A stretch of 64,000 nt of DNA from assembly GCF_000060285.1 (NCBI RefSeq), contig NC_008555.1:1116001-1180000 (forward strand). Direction: 5' to 3'. The first letter of the stretch is position 1. The number at the start of each line of letters is the position of its first letter. Shown here piece after piece: positions 25,583 to 34,133 of the stretch. The stretch comes from Listeria welshimeri serovar 6b str. SLCC5334 (GTDB lineage: Bacteria; Bacillota; Bacilli; Lactobacillales; Listeriaceae). Both the position numbers and the translations under genes were made by a program. The notes beneath the pieces were generated by a model, which saw only the letters and a list, made by a program, of their open reading frames with translations, was not told the origin of the DNA and did no database searches.

Positions 25583-25664
25583 CAGTACAAAGGCGTACTG
25601 TTTACTTAGCAAAGAAGCTTTGAGTTAGAAGAGGAAATTTCTCTACTCAAAGCTTCTTTTTTTA
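25583..25664 (+). promoter_or_regulatory. EutV antitermination site and terminator in the eutG leader
   Basis: P1 is CAGTAC-AAAGGC-GTACTG and P2 is AGC-AAAGAA-GCT, both with the A1/G4 hexaloop. P2 overlaps the 5' arm of the terminator stem AAGCTTTGAGT (25615)/ACTCAAAGCTT (25645), followed by T7. Binding of phosphorylated EutV to P1-P2 would prevent the terminator. Confidence 0.9.
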
Positions 25665-25690
25665 GTTTTAAAAAATTAGGAGGTAATCTC

Positions 25691-26830
25691 ATGCAAAAAG
25701 TTAGTTTTAAAACGGACCTTTACATTGGCCAAGGAGCAACAGATCGTTTACTGGAATTTAAAGAAAAGCAAATTTTTATTGTAACAGATCCATTTATGGT
25801 TAGTTCAGGAATGATTAATGCCATTACAGAAAAAATTGATAAGTCGAATACATATACGATTTTTAGCGATATTATTCCAGATCCACCGATTGAAAATGTT
25901 GTAGCAGGCATTGAAGTTTTAAATGAATGTGATGCTAACTTGATGATTGCTATCGGTGGGGGTTCTGCCATTGATGCGGCGAAAGCAATGAAATTTTTTG
26001 GTCAAAAACTTGGAACGGTGCGTGCGATGCCATTCATCGTTATCCCAACTACAAGTGGAACTGGTTCGGAAGTTACTAGTTTTTCTGTCATCACAAATAA
26101 AGAAAAAGCCATTAAATATCCTCTTATTACGGATGCTATTTTGCCAGATGAAGCGATTTTGGATGCGGATTTAGTGAAATCTGTACCGCCAGCAATCACC
26201 GCGGATACCGGCATGGACGTACTTACGCATGCACTGGAAGCTTATGTATCTACCAAAGCCAATGATTATTCAGATGCAATGGCTGAAAAAGTTATCCAAT
26301 TAGTATTCACATACTTAGAACGCGCATATAAAGATGGAAATGACTTAGAAGCACGCGAAAAAATGCATAATGCTTCTTGTCTTGCAGGAATGGCGTTTAA
26401 TATCACCTCACTAGGATTAAATCATGGTATTGCGCATACAGCAGGTGCTAAATTTAAGATTCCACATGGCCGTATGAACACGCTTCTTTTACCACATGTT
26501 ATTAGTTATAATGCTGGATTAACAAGTGATTTTGGTAACAATCCGGACAATCGTGCTGCAGAACGTTATACAGCTATTGCTAAATTACTGAAAATGCCAG
26601 CTTCTAATACAAGACTTGGTGTGCGTAGTTTAATTAATGCCATCAAACAATTGCAAAAGAAACTCAATATGCCAACAACTTTATCAGAATGTGGTGTAAG
26701 TCGTACTGATTTAAACGAGCATATCGCGCAAATTGCTGAGGGCGCGTTAAATGATGGCTGTACAGCAACGAATCCAAGAACACCAACAGAAACAGATGTT
26801 AGTGCTATACTTGAAAAAATGTTAGCTTAA
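25691..26830 (+). CDS. eutG: EutG iron-containing alcohol dehydrogenase
   Basis: A 379-residue group III alcohol dehydrogenase that reduces acetaldehyde from ethanolamine to ethanol. GGGSAIDAAKAMKF is the nucleotide loop; metal histidines lie in LGLNHGIAHTAGAKFKIPHG. AGGAGG precedes the ATG. It is a monocistronic gene with its own EutV-controlled leader, before eutVW. It resembles PduQ. Confidence 0.92.
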   Translation: MQKVSFKTDLYIGQGATDRLLEFKEKQIFIVTDPFMVSSGMINAITEKIDKSNTYTIFSDIIPDPPIENVVAGIEVLNECDANLMIAIGGGSAIDAAKAMKFFGQKLGTVRAMPFIVIPTTSGTGSEVTSFSVITNKEKAIKYPLITDAILPDEAILDADLVKSVPPAITADTGMDVLTHALEAYVSTKANDYSDAMAEKVIQLVFTYLERAYKDGNDLEAREKMHNASCLAGMAFNITSLGLNHGIAHTAGAKFKIPHGRMNTLLLPHVISYNAGLTSDFGNNPDNRAAERYTAIAKLLKMPASNTRLGVRSLINAIKQLQKKLNMPTTLSECGVSRTDLNEHIAQIAEGALNDGCTATNPRTPTETDVSAILEKMLA

Positions 26831-26865
26831 AAGTTATTTATTTCACAACCGATATTAAAAACCTA

Positions 26866-26894
26866 TTGACATCGTTTTCATGCTACCTTATAAT
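26866..26894 (+). promoter_or_regulatory. eutVW promoter
   Basis: Perfect TTGACA (26866-26871) and TATAAT (26889-26894) at 17 bp. Confidence 0.88.
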
Positions 26895-26902
26895 AGAACC
26901 GA

Positions 26903-26990
26903 GCACAAAGACGTGTGGAATAATAAATATAGCAGAGCAACGGGGCTCCCTCAAAAATATTACACAATATTTTTAAGGGGCTCTTTCTAT
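26903..26990 (+). promoter_or_regulatory. EutV antitermination site and terminator in the eutV leader
   Basis: P1 is GCAC-AAAGAC-GTGT; P2 is GAGC-AACGGG-GCTC (26935-26948), both with A1/G4 loops. P2 shares bases with the strong terminator stem that closes over CAAAAATATT/AATATTTTT and AGGGGCTC. EutV therefore appears to regulate its own operon positively. Confidence 0.88.
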
Positions 26991-27112
26991 TTTCTTGGAG
27001 ATATTGTTCTCTAGCTCTTTAACTCTTTCGCTCAAGTAAATGCTTCTATAGGATGAATTCGTACAACTTTGTTACGAATCAATCAATAGCAGAAGAAGAG
27101 GACGTGACAGGA

Positions 27113-27685
27113 ATGAATGGAAGAATTGTAATAGCCGATGATGAACCTATTACAAGAATGGATATCCGAGACATTTTGGAAGAAGCGAACTACGATGTTG
27201 TAGGAGAAGCGACTGATGGTTTTGAAGCAATTGAACTTTGCAAAAGCCATCAACCAGATCTTGTTATTATGGACATTCAAATGCCACTCTTAGACGGTTT
27301 AAAAGCAGGGAAACGAATTATTTCGGAAGGCCTTGCTGGCGGAATTATTTTACTAACCGCATTTAGTGATCCAAAAAACACGGAAAAAGCAAAAGGATTT
27401 GGAGCATTAGGCTATTTAGTAAAACCGCTTGATGAAAAAAGTTTAATTCCAACAGTTGAAATGAGTATTGCCAAAGGGCGAGAAACAAGAAAACTAGAAC
27501 AACAATTAGAAAAACTAACAAAAAAATTAGAAGAACGAAAAGTGATTGAAAAAGCTAAAGGTGTGCTTATGATTGAGAATAACATCACAGAAGAAGAAGC
27601 TTACAATATGATTCGTAATCTGAGCATGGATAAACGTTGTCCAATGATGGAAATCGCTGAAACGATTGTGATGAGCGATGACTAA
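27113..27685 (+). CDS. eutV: EutV response regulator with ANTAR domain
   Basis: A 190-residue antiterminator. The receiver domain spans residues 1-120 with acidic pocket D9-D10, phosphorylated D54 (VIMDIQMP) and K102-region VKPLDE. The ANTAR RNA-binding helices follow at about 135-190 (KAKGVLMIENNITEEEAYNMIR). I prefer ATG 27113, which matches the family length; an in-frame ATG at 27053 would add 20 residues but has a weak ribosome site. It overlaps eutW by 8 bases. Confidence 0.93.
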   Translation: MNGRIVIADDEPITRMDIRDILEEANYDVVGEATDGFEAIELCKSHQPDLVIMDIQMPLLDGLKAGKRIISEGLAGGIILLTAFSDPKNTEKAKGFGALGYLVKPLDEKSLIPTVEMSIAKGRETRKLEQQLEKLTKKLEERKVIEKAKGVLMIENNITEEEAYNMIRNLSMDKRCPMMEIAETIVMSDD

Positions 27686-29135
27686 AACGATTCGAGAAAT
27701 GTGCTTACGTTATACAGACTTGGCTGAATATGATATTGATGAATTAATACATACAGCAAAATCATTAAGCGAGTCTTCTATGTATCAAGATGTTGATGTA
27801 TTTATTGATGTTTACAACAAACTTACTAGTGAAGCACTTGTTATTCATCACATGCCACCAAAAACAACCAAATCACTTTATAAAAACAATGTTGTCGGAG
27901 AAACAGCTCTTCGTAGTAATGAACCAGGTGTACTTAGAACACTTGAAACGGGCATGAACTCCAATGATTTACTAGCAAAAACACAAGAAAACGTATTAAT
28001 TCGTCAAAAAGTGTATCCGATTCGAAACAAACAACGCGTGATTGCCGTACTTATTCTAGAAAATGATATTAGTGCAGAAATTAAAGCACATTTTGAAATC
28101 GACAATGAAGAAACGGCTTATAGAGATGTTTCCACGACACTTTCTGCAATGAGCAAATTAACTGATTCCATTACAGATCAGCTAGATGACGCCATTTTGA
28201 TTTTTGATGGTAAAGGTATTTTACAACAAAAAAATTGCGCGGCAGATCAGTATTATGAACGACTCGGTTACATGGAAAATATCCAAGGAATGCACTATGA
28301 TAATTTATCACTGGATCAGATGATGTTTGATGCCATTATGTATCAAATTGAAACAGGAAAACAACCAATTCAACTAAAAAAAGAAGTGGTTATTGCTGGG
28401 AATTACTTTATTATGAAGCAAATTTTTGTGAAGGAGGAGGATGAACAAGAGTGTCGTTTTATTCTTATTCTTCATGATATTACGGATATTAAAGTGAAAG
28501 AAGCAGAAATTGTTTCGAAATCAGTAGCAATTCGAGAAATTCATCATCGTGTAAAAAATAATTTACAATCCGTTGTTTCCTTACTGAGAATTCAAGGTAG
28601 GCGCTCCACCAGTGTTGAAGCCCAGAAAGTTTTAAATGAAAGTGTCAGCCGAATTCTTGCTATTGCAGCAACACATGAACTTTTATCGAAGCAGATGGAA
28701 GACGGAATCAACTTATATATGGTTATTGAAACAGTTGCTTATAATGTGGAAAGATGTTGTAACGACTGTCCAAAAGTTGCTGTTCGAATGGATATTGATA
28801 AACGAATTTATTTGGATAGTGACCGAACTGTGGCACTGGCACTTGTTATGAATGAGCTTTTACAAAACTCATATGATCATGCTTTCCATCCAAATGAATC
28901 AGGCGAAATTTTACTACAAATAAAAGAAGAAAAAAATATTATTCATGCAGAAGTGAGCGACAATGGGCATGGATTTAACGTTCGTAAAGTGTCCGAAAAA
29001 AGCTTAGGACTCTCCATTGTCAAAAGTTACATCAAAGATAAACTCCGAGGAAAAGTAACCATTGAATCAAATGAATTTGGAACAAAAACAATGTTTGATT
29101 TTAAATACATTTCAATCCATGCTACAAAGAAGTAG
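27678..29135 (+). CDS. eutW: EutW ethanolamine sensor histidine kinase
   Basis: A 485-residue soluble kinase without membrane segments. An N-terminal sensor region (1-165) and a PAS-like domain (about 165-275) precede the HisKA_2 H-box REIHHRVKNNLQSVVSLLRI (histidine near 290), followed by the ATPase domain with MNELLQNSYDHAF and DNGHGF. In Enterococcus EutW responds to ethanolamine and phosphorylates EutV. Its last codons also form an EutV-binding hairpin for eutA. Confidence 0.92.
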   Translation: MTKTIREMCLRYTDLAEYDIDELIHTAKSLSESSMYQDVDVFIDVYNKLTSEALVIHHMPPKTTKSLYKNNVVGETALRSNEPGVLRTLETGMNSNDLLAKTQENVLIRQKVYPIRNKQRVIAVLILENDISAEIKAHFEIDNEETAYRDVSTTLSAMSKLTDSITDQLDDAILIFDGKGILQQKNCAADQYYERLGYMENIQGMHYDNLSLDQMMFDAIMYQIETGKQPIQLKKEVVIAGNYFIMKQIFVKEEDEQECRFILILHDITDIKVKEAEIVSKSVAIREIHHRVKNNLQSVVSLLRIQGRRSTSVEAQKVLNESVSRILAIAATHELLSKQMEDGINLYMVIETVAYNVERCCNDCPKVAVRMDIDKRIYLDSDRTVALALVMNELLQNSYDHAFHPNESGEILLQIKEEKNIIHAEVSDNGHGFNVRKVSEKSLGLSIVKSYIKDKLRGKVTIESNEFGTKTMFDFKYISIHATKK

Positions 29136-29205
29136 CTATGAAAAAGCGATGAAGCTTAAAGCCAAGTAACGAAACTGTTATTTGTCTTTAAGCTTTTTCT
29201 TTTTG
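29121..29205 (+). promoter_or_regulatory. EutV antitermination site and terminator before eutA
   Basis: P1 is GCTAC-AAAGAA-GTAGC at 29121-29136 and includes the eutW stop codon. P2 is AAGC-GATGAA-GCTT (29144-29157), with G and not A at loop position 1. P2 overlaps the terminator stem AAGCTTAAAG/CTTTAAGCTT, which ends in a T-rich run. There is no separate promoter, so eutVW transcripts are gated here. Confidence 0.85.
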
Positions 29206-29224
29206 TTAGAAAGGAGTGAGGGTT

Positions 29225-30646
29225 TTGGCGGAAACAATTTTAAGTGTAGGGATTGACCTTGGTACGTCGACAACACAGCTCATTTTATCCGAGTTAGAAA
29301 TTCAAAATATGGCATCAAGTTTCACCGTGCCACGTATTGTCATTTCCGATAAACGAATTATTTATCGAAGTGAGATTCTTTTTACACCGATTCTTGCTGA
29401 TAATTTGATTGATGTAGATGCAATTCGTGATTTTGTGACAAAAGAGTATGCAAACGCAGGAATTAAAAAAGAAGAAATTGGCATGGGAGCAGTCATTATT
29501 ACAGGTGAAACAGCTCGTAAAGATAATGCTAGCAACGTTTTAGATGCTATGAGCGGTTTTGCTGGAGATTTTGTTGTAGCAACTGCTGGACCAGATCTGG
29601 AAAGCATTATTGCTGGAAAAGGAGCAGGTGCACATACTTATTCCAAAGAAAACAATACAGCTGTTGTGAACTTAGATATTGGTGGAGGAACAACGAATTT
29701 ATCGCTATTTGATCGTGGAGAGCTTATTGATACGGCGTGTCTTGATATTGGTGGTCGGTTAATCAAGGTAGACCGCGAAACAAGAAAAATCACCTATATT
29801 GCTCCAAAAATTCAAGCTTTAATAGAAAAACGAGGTTACCCAATTTCACTTGGTAAAGCGACATCACCTGAAAACTTGCAACCTATTTTAGGTGAGATGG
29901 TCGAGTTACTTAAAAATAGTGTCGGTCTTGGAGCACCAAATGATTTTTATGAAACAATTATTACGAATAAAGGATTAAAATTTCTGACTGAAATTGAATG
30001 TATTTCTTTTTCAGGAGGCGTTGCTGATTGTATAACGACTGGTGCTCTAAGTGATCCATTTAGGTACGGCGATATCGGTTTACTACTTGGGAAATCAATA
30101 GCTGAGTCTAGCTTGATGACCGAAAAAAAGTATATCGAATCTGTCGAAACCATACGGGCAACAGTGGTAGGAGCCGGTTCGCACACAGCTGAAATTAGCG
30201 GTAGTACCATTACTTATACCGAGAAAATTTTCCCAGTAAAAAACATTCCAATATTGAAACTTGCCAAACAAGAAGAAAATGAAGATATGGCAGAAGTTAT
30301 CAAGGAAAAATTAAACTGGTTCAAAATAGATGATGACATGGAACGGATTGCACTTGCAATTGAAGGCGAAAACAGCCCAAGTTTCCAAACCGTAACAGAA
30401 TATGCAAAAGCCATTTGCGAAGGAATGAAAGAACCGATTGCACTTGGTCATCCGTTAATTATCATTACTTGGCACGACATGGCAAAAGCCCTCGGACAAA
30501 GTATTTTCGGGCATTTACCAGCTGGCTATCCACTAATTTGCTTAGACAGTGTCAAAGTCGATAATGGTGATTATATTGATATAGGAAAACCAGTTGCTGA
30601 CGGGAAAGTGCTACCAGTAGTAGTAAAAACCTTAGTCTTTAACTGA
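29225..30646 (+). CDS. eutA: EutA ethanolamine ammonia-lyase reactivase
   Basis: A 473-residue actin-fold ATPase that reactivates EutBC by exchanging inactive cobalamin. Phosphate loops are GIDLGTSTTQLILS and VNLDIGGGTTNLSLFD. TTG 29225 is chosen with AAAGGAG at 29210-29216; an in-frame GTG at 29216 overlaps that site. First gene of the structural eut operon. Confidence 0.92.
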   Translation: MAETILSVGIDLGTSTTQLILSELEIQNMASSFTVPRIVISDKRIIYRSEILFTPILADNLIDVDAIRDFVTKEYANAGIKKEEIGMGAVIITGETARKDNASNVLDAMSGFAGDFVVATAGPDLESIIAGKGAGAHTYSKENNTAVVNLDIGGGTTNLSLFDRGELIDTACLDIGGRLIKVDRETRKITYIAPKIQALIEKRGYPISLGKATSPENLQPILGEMVELLKNSVGLGAPNDFYETIITNKGLKFLTEIECISFSGGVADCITTGALSDPFRYGDIGLLLGKSIAESSLMTEKKYIESVETIRATVVGAGSHTAEISGSTITYTEKIFPVKNIPILKLAKQEENEDMAEVIKEKLNWFKIDDDMERIALAIEGENSPSFQTVTEYAKAICEGMKEPIALGHPLIIITWHDMAKALGQSIFGHLPAGYPLICLDSVKVDNGDYIDIGKPVADGKVLPVVVKTLVFN

Positions 30647-30688
30647 TCCATATAAATAGCTTTAATTTTTGAGAGGAGGATTTATCGA

Positions 30689-32053
30689 ATGATTTTAAAA
30701 ACGAATTTATTCGGCCATACATACCAGTTCAAATCCATCACTGATGTGTTGGCAAAAGCAAACGAAGAGAAATCAGGCGATCGCTTAGCTGGAGTTGCTG
30801 CTGAATCTGCAGAAGAACGAGTAGCTGCGAAAGTAGTGCTTTCTAAAATGACACTTGGCGATTTACGTAATAATCCGGTTGTCCCTTATGAAACAGATGA
30901 GGTAACACGCATTATTCAAGATCAAGTAAATGAACGTATTCACGATTCCATAAAAAACTGGACCGTGGAAGAATTACGGGAATGGATTTTAGACCATAAA
31001 ACAACAGATGCTGACATTAAACGTGTATCACGTGGCCTAACATCAGAAATTATTGCTGCTGTAACAAAATTAATGTCCAATCTAGATTTAATTTATGGAG
31101 CGAAAAAAATTCGTGTTATCGCACATGCAAACACAACAATCGGTCTTCCAGGAACTTTCTCCGCTAGACTACAACCAAACCATCCAACTGATGACCCTGA
31201 TGGTATCCTTGCTTCTTTGATGGAAGGATTAACTTACGGGATTGGGGATGCGGTAATCGGACTTAACCCAGTAGATGATTCTACAGATAGTGTGGTTCGT
31301 TTACTTAATAAATTTGAAGAGTTTCGTAGTAAATGGGATGTGCCAACACAAACTTGTGTACTTGCACATGTGAAGACTCAAATGGAAGCAATGCGTCGCG
31401 GTGCTCCAACTGGTCTTGTATTTCAATCTATTGCAGGTTCCGAAAAAGGAAACACAGCTTTCGGATTTGACGGAGCAACCATTGAAGAAGCAAGACAATT
31501 AGCCCTTCAAAGTGGTGCTGCAACAGGTCCAAACGTCATGTATTTTGAAACAGGGCAAGGTTCTGAACTTTCTTCTGATGCACATTTCGGCGTAGACCAA
31601 GTAACAATGGAAGCTCGTTGTTATGGGTTCGCGAAGAAATTTGATCCATTCCTAGTTAATACAGTAGTTGGATTTATTGGACCAGAGTATTTATATGATT
31701 CTAAACAAGTTATTCGCGCCGGCCTAGAAGATCACTTCATGGGTAAATTAACTGGTATCTCCATGGGTTGTGATGTTTGTTACACCAACCACATGAAAGC
31801 TGACCAAAATGACGTAGAAAACCTATCCGTACTTCTAACAGCGGCAGGATGTAACTTTATCATGGGTATTCCTCATGGTGATGACGTTATGCTTAACTAT
31901 CAAACAACTGGTTACCACGAAACAGCCACATTACGCGAATTATTTGGTCTAAAACCAATCAAAGAATTTGATCAGTGGATGGAAAAAATGGGATTCAGTG
32001 AAAATGGTAAATTGACTAGCCGTGCTGGAGATGCATCTATTTTCCTAAAATAA
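30689..32053 (+). CDS. eutB: Ethanolamine ammonia-lyase large subunit
   Basis: A 454-residue TIM-barrel subunit of the B12 enzyme splitting ethanolamine into acetaldehyde and ammonia. The family start MILKTNLFGHTYQFKS, the segment NTTIGLPGTFSARLQPNHPT and YETGQGSELSSDAHFGVDQ are clear. GAGAGGAGG precedes the ATG. It follows its reactivase and precedes eutC. Confidence 0.96.
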   Translation: MILKTNLFGHTYQFKSITDVLAKANEEKSGDRLAGVAAESAEERVAAKVVLSKMTLGDLRNNPVVPYETDEVTRIIQDQVNERIHDSIKNWTVEELREWILDHKTTDADIKRVSRGLTSEIIAAVTKLMSNLDLIYGAKKIRVIAHANTTIGLPGTFSARLQPNHPTDDPDGILASLMEGLTYGIGDAVIGLNPVDDSTDSVVRLLNKFEEFRSKWDVPTQTCVLAHVKTQMEAMRRGAPTGLVFQSIAGSEKGNTAFGFDGATIEEARQLALQSGAATGPNVMYFETGQGSELSSDAHFGVDQVTMEARCYGFAKKFDPFLVNTVVGFIGPEYLYDSKQVIRAGLEDHFMGKLTGISMGCDVCYTNHMKADQNDVENLSVLLTAAGCNFIMGIPHGDDVMLNYQTTGYHETATLRELFGLKPIKEFDQWMEKMGFSENGKLTSRAGDASIFLK

Positions 32054-32072
32054 GGAAGGGAGGAACTAAGCG

Positions 32073-32954
32073 ATGAACGAACAAGAATTAAAACAAATGA
32101 TTGAAGGCATTTTAACAGAAATGTCTGGTGGTAAAACAACTGAAACTGTCGAAGCCACACCAGCAAAAGCAATAACTGAAACTGTTGTAACAGAAGGAAG
32201 TATCCCTGATATTACCGAAGTTGACATTAAAAAACAATTACTAGTACCAGAACCTGCTGACCGCGAAGGTTATTTGAAAATGAAACAAATGACTCCGGCA
32301 AGACTTGGTTTATGGCGCGCTGGTCCACGTTACAAAACAGAAACAATTCTTCGTTTCCGTGCGGATCATGCAGTAGCACAAGATTCCGTATTCTCTTACG
32401 TTTCTGAGGATTTAGTAAAAGAAATGAACTTCACCCCAGTCAACACTAAATGCCAAGATAAAGATGAATACTTAACTCGCCCTGACTTAGGTCGTGAATT
32501 TGACGATGAAATGGTAGAAGTAATTCGCGCTAACACAACGAAAAATGCGAAACTGCAAATTGTTGTAGGCGACGGTCTTAGTTCTGCAGCAATTGAAGCT
32601 AACATCAAAGACATTTTACCATCCATTAAACAAGGTTTGAAAATGTATAACTTAGATTTTGATAACATTATTTTTGTTAAACATTGTCGTGTACCTTCCA
32701 TGGATCAAATCGGTGAAATCACTGGGGCGGATGTAGTTTGCTTACTTGTAGGTGAACGCCCAGGACTTGTAACAGCTGAATCCATGAGTGCTTATATTGC
32801 TTACAAACCAACTATTGGTATGCCAGAAGCTCGTCGTACAGTTATTTCGAATATTCATAGCGGCGGAACTCCACCTGTGGAAGCTGGCGCGTACATTGCA
32901 GAATTAATTCACAATATGCTTGAGAAAAAATGTTCTGGTATTGATCTAAAATAA
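32073..32954 (+). CDS. eutC: Ethanolamine ammonia-lyase small subunit
   Basis: A 293-residue cobalamin-binding subunit. Residues 1-20 ([18 protein letters not shown]) are the targeting helix known for EutC, followed by a flexible linker to about residue 60. The body has [18 protein letters not shown] and the end [15 protein letters not shown], typical for the family. Forms the complex with EutB. Confidence 0.95.
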
Positions 32955-32976
32955 ACTTGTTAGAGGAGGAAACTTC

Positions 32977-33630
32977 ATGAAAAACGATAAATTACCTGCA
33001 TCTGTTTTAAGCGTCAAAGTTGTGTCCAATGTAGATAATGGTCTATTTAACCAACTTGATTTAAAACCGCATCAAAGAAGTCTGGGTATTATTACATCTG
33101 ATTGTGATGATGTTACATACACAGCACTGGACGAAGCAACAAAAGCAGCAGAAGTAGATGTTGTGTATGCAAAAAGTATGTATGCTGGTGCCGGCAATGC
33201 TTCCACAAAATTAGCTGGGGAAGTAATTGGTATTATTGCTGGACCAAGCCCAGCTGAAGTGAAAAGTGGTCTTTCCGTAGCAGTAGACTTCATCGAAAAC
33301 GGTGCTAGCTTTGTTAGTGCAAATGAAGATGATAGCATACCTTATTTTGCACATTGTGTCTCAAGAACAGGTACTTTCCTTTCAAAAGAAGCAAATGTAG
33401 CAGAGGGAGAAGCGATTGCTTACTTAATCGCACCTCCACTTGAAGCTATGTATGCACTAGATGCAGCGCTTAAAGCAGCAGACGTAACAATTGGAACTTT
33501 CTACGGACCACCATCCGAAACTAACTTCGGCGGAGCTCTTTTAACAGGCAGTCAATCTGCATGTAAAGCTGCTTGTGATGCGTTCAAAATGGCAGTAGAA
33601 AATGTGGCTGAAAATCCACTTCAATATTAA
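32977..33630 (+). CDS. eutL: EutL tandem-BMC trimeric shell protein
   Basis: A 217-residue shell protein with two BMC domains making trimers with a large gated pore. Start LPASVLSVKVVSNVD and the mid segment CVSRTGTFLSKEANVAEGEA fit EutL. In Clostridium and E. coli EutL binds ethanolamine, which keeps the pore closed. Confidence 0.93.
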   Translation: MKNDKLPASVLSVKVVSNVDNGLFNQLDLKPHQRSLGIITSDCDDVTYTALDEATKAAEVDVVYAKSMYAGAGNASTKLAGEVIGIIAGPSPAEVKSGLSVAVDFIENGASFVSANEDDSIPYFAHCVSRTGTFLSKEANVAEGEAIAYLIAPPLEAMYALDAALKAADVTIGTFYGPPSETNFGGALLTGSQSACKAACDAFKMAVENVAENPLQY

Positions 33631-33644
33631 GGTGGTGCTAAAAA

Positions 33645-34133
33645 ATGCCAAATGAAGCACTTGGTTTAATTGAAGTCACTGGTTTCCTTGGTGCTGTGGT
33701 TGCCGCTGATACTTGTTTAAAAGCAGCAAATGTTGAACTAATTCGCTGTGAAGTCATTAAAGGTGGCTTAACAACAGTTGAATTAACAGGCGATGTTGGT
33801 GCTGTAAATGCAGCAGTGGAAGCAGGAAAAGCAGCTACAGAAAGCTTAGGTTGTCTCATTTCTAGTCATGTGATAGCAAGATTGAGTGAAGAAACTAAAT
33901 CACTCTTTGTACAAACAGAGGAAGCGATAAAAGAAGCTATTCCAGAAATTGCAGAAGTAAAAACAACGATAGATTTCACAGAACAGAAACTTCGCGAAAT
34001 GAAAGTGATTGATTTAAGGAAACTTGCTTACACATTAAATAATGTGCCTATCCCAAAAAGCAAGATTAAATATGCGAACAAGGATAAACTTGTTCACGCA
34101 CTAAAAGATATTTATGGAAGGAGTGAAAACTAG
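33645..34133 (+). CDS. eutK: EutK-like BMC protein with SAP/Rho-N-like tail
   Basis: A 162-residue protein. Residues 1-85 form a BMC domain (ALGLIEVTGFLGAVVAADTCL). An acidic linker leads to residues about 122-160 (LREMKVIDLRKLAYTLNNVP, then NKDKLVHALKDIY), which look like a SAP or Rho-N helix-extended-helix fold. E. coli EutK has an unrelated winged-helix tail, so nucleic-acid binding could be a shared theme; this is inference. It ends one base into eutE. Confidence 0.85.
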   Translation: MPNEALGLIEVTGFLGAVVAADTCLKAANVELIRCEVIKGGLTTVELTGDVGAVNAAVEAGKAATESLGCLISSHVIARLSEETKSLFVQTEEAIKEAIPEIAEVKTTIDFTEQKLREMKVIDLRKLAYTLNNVPIPKSKIKYANKDKLVHALKDIYGRSEN

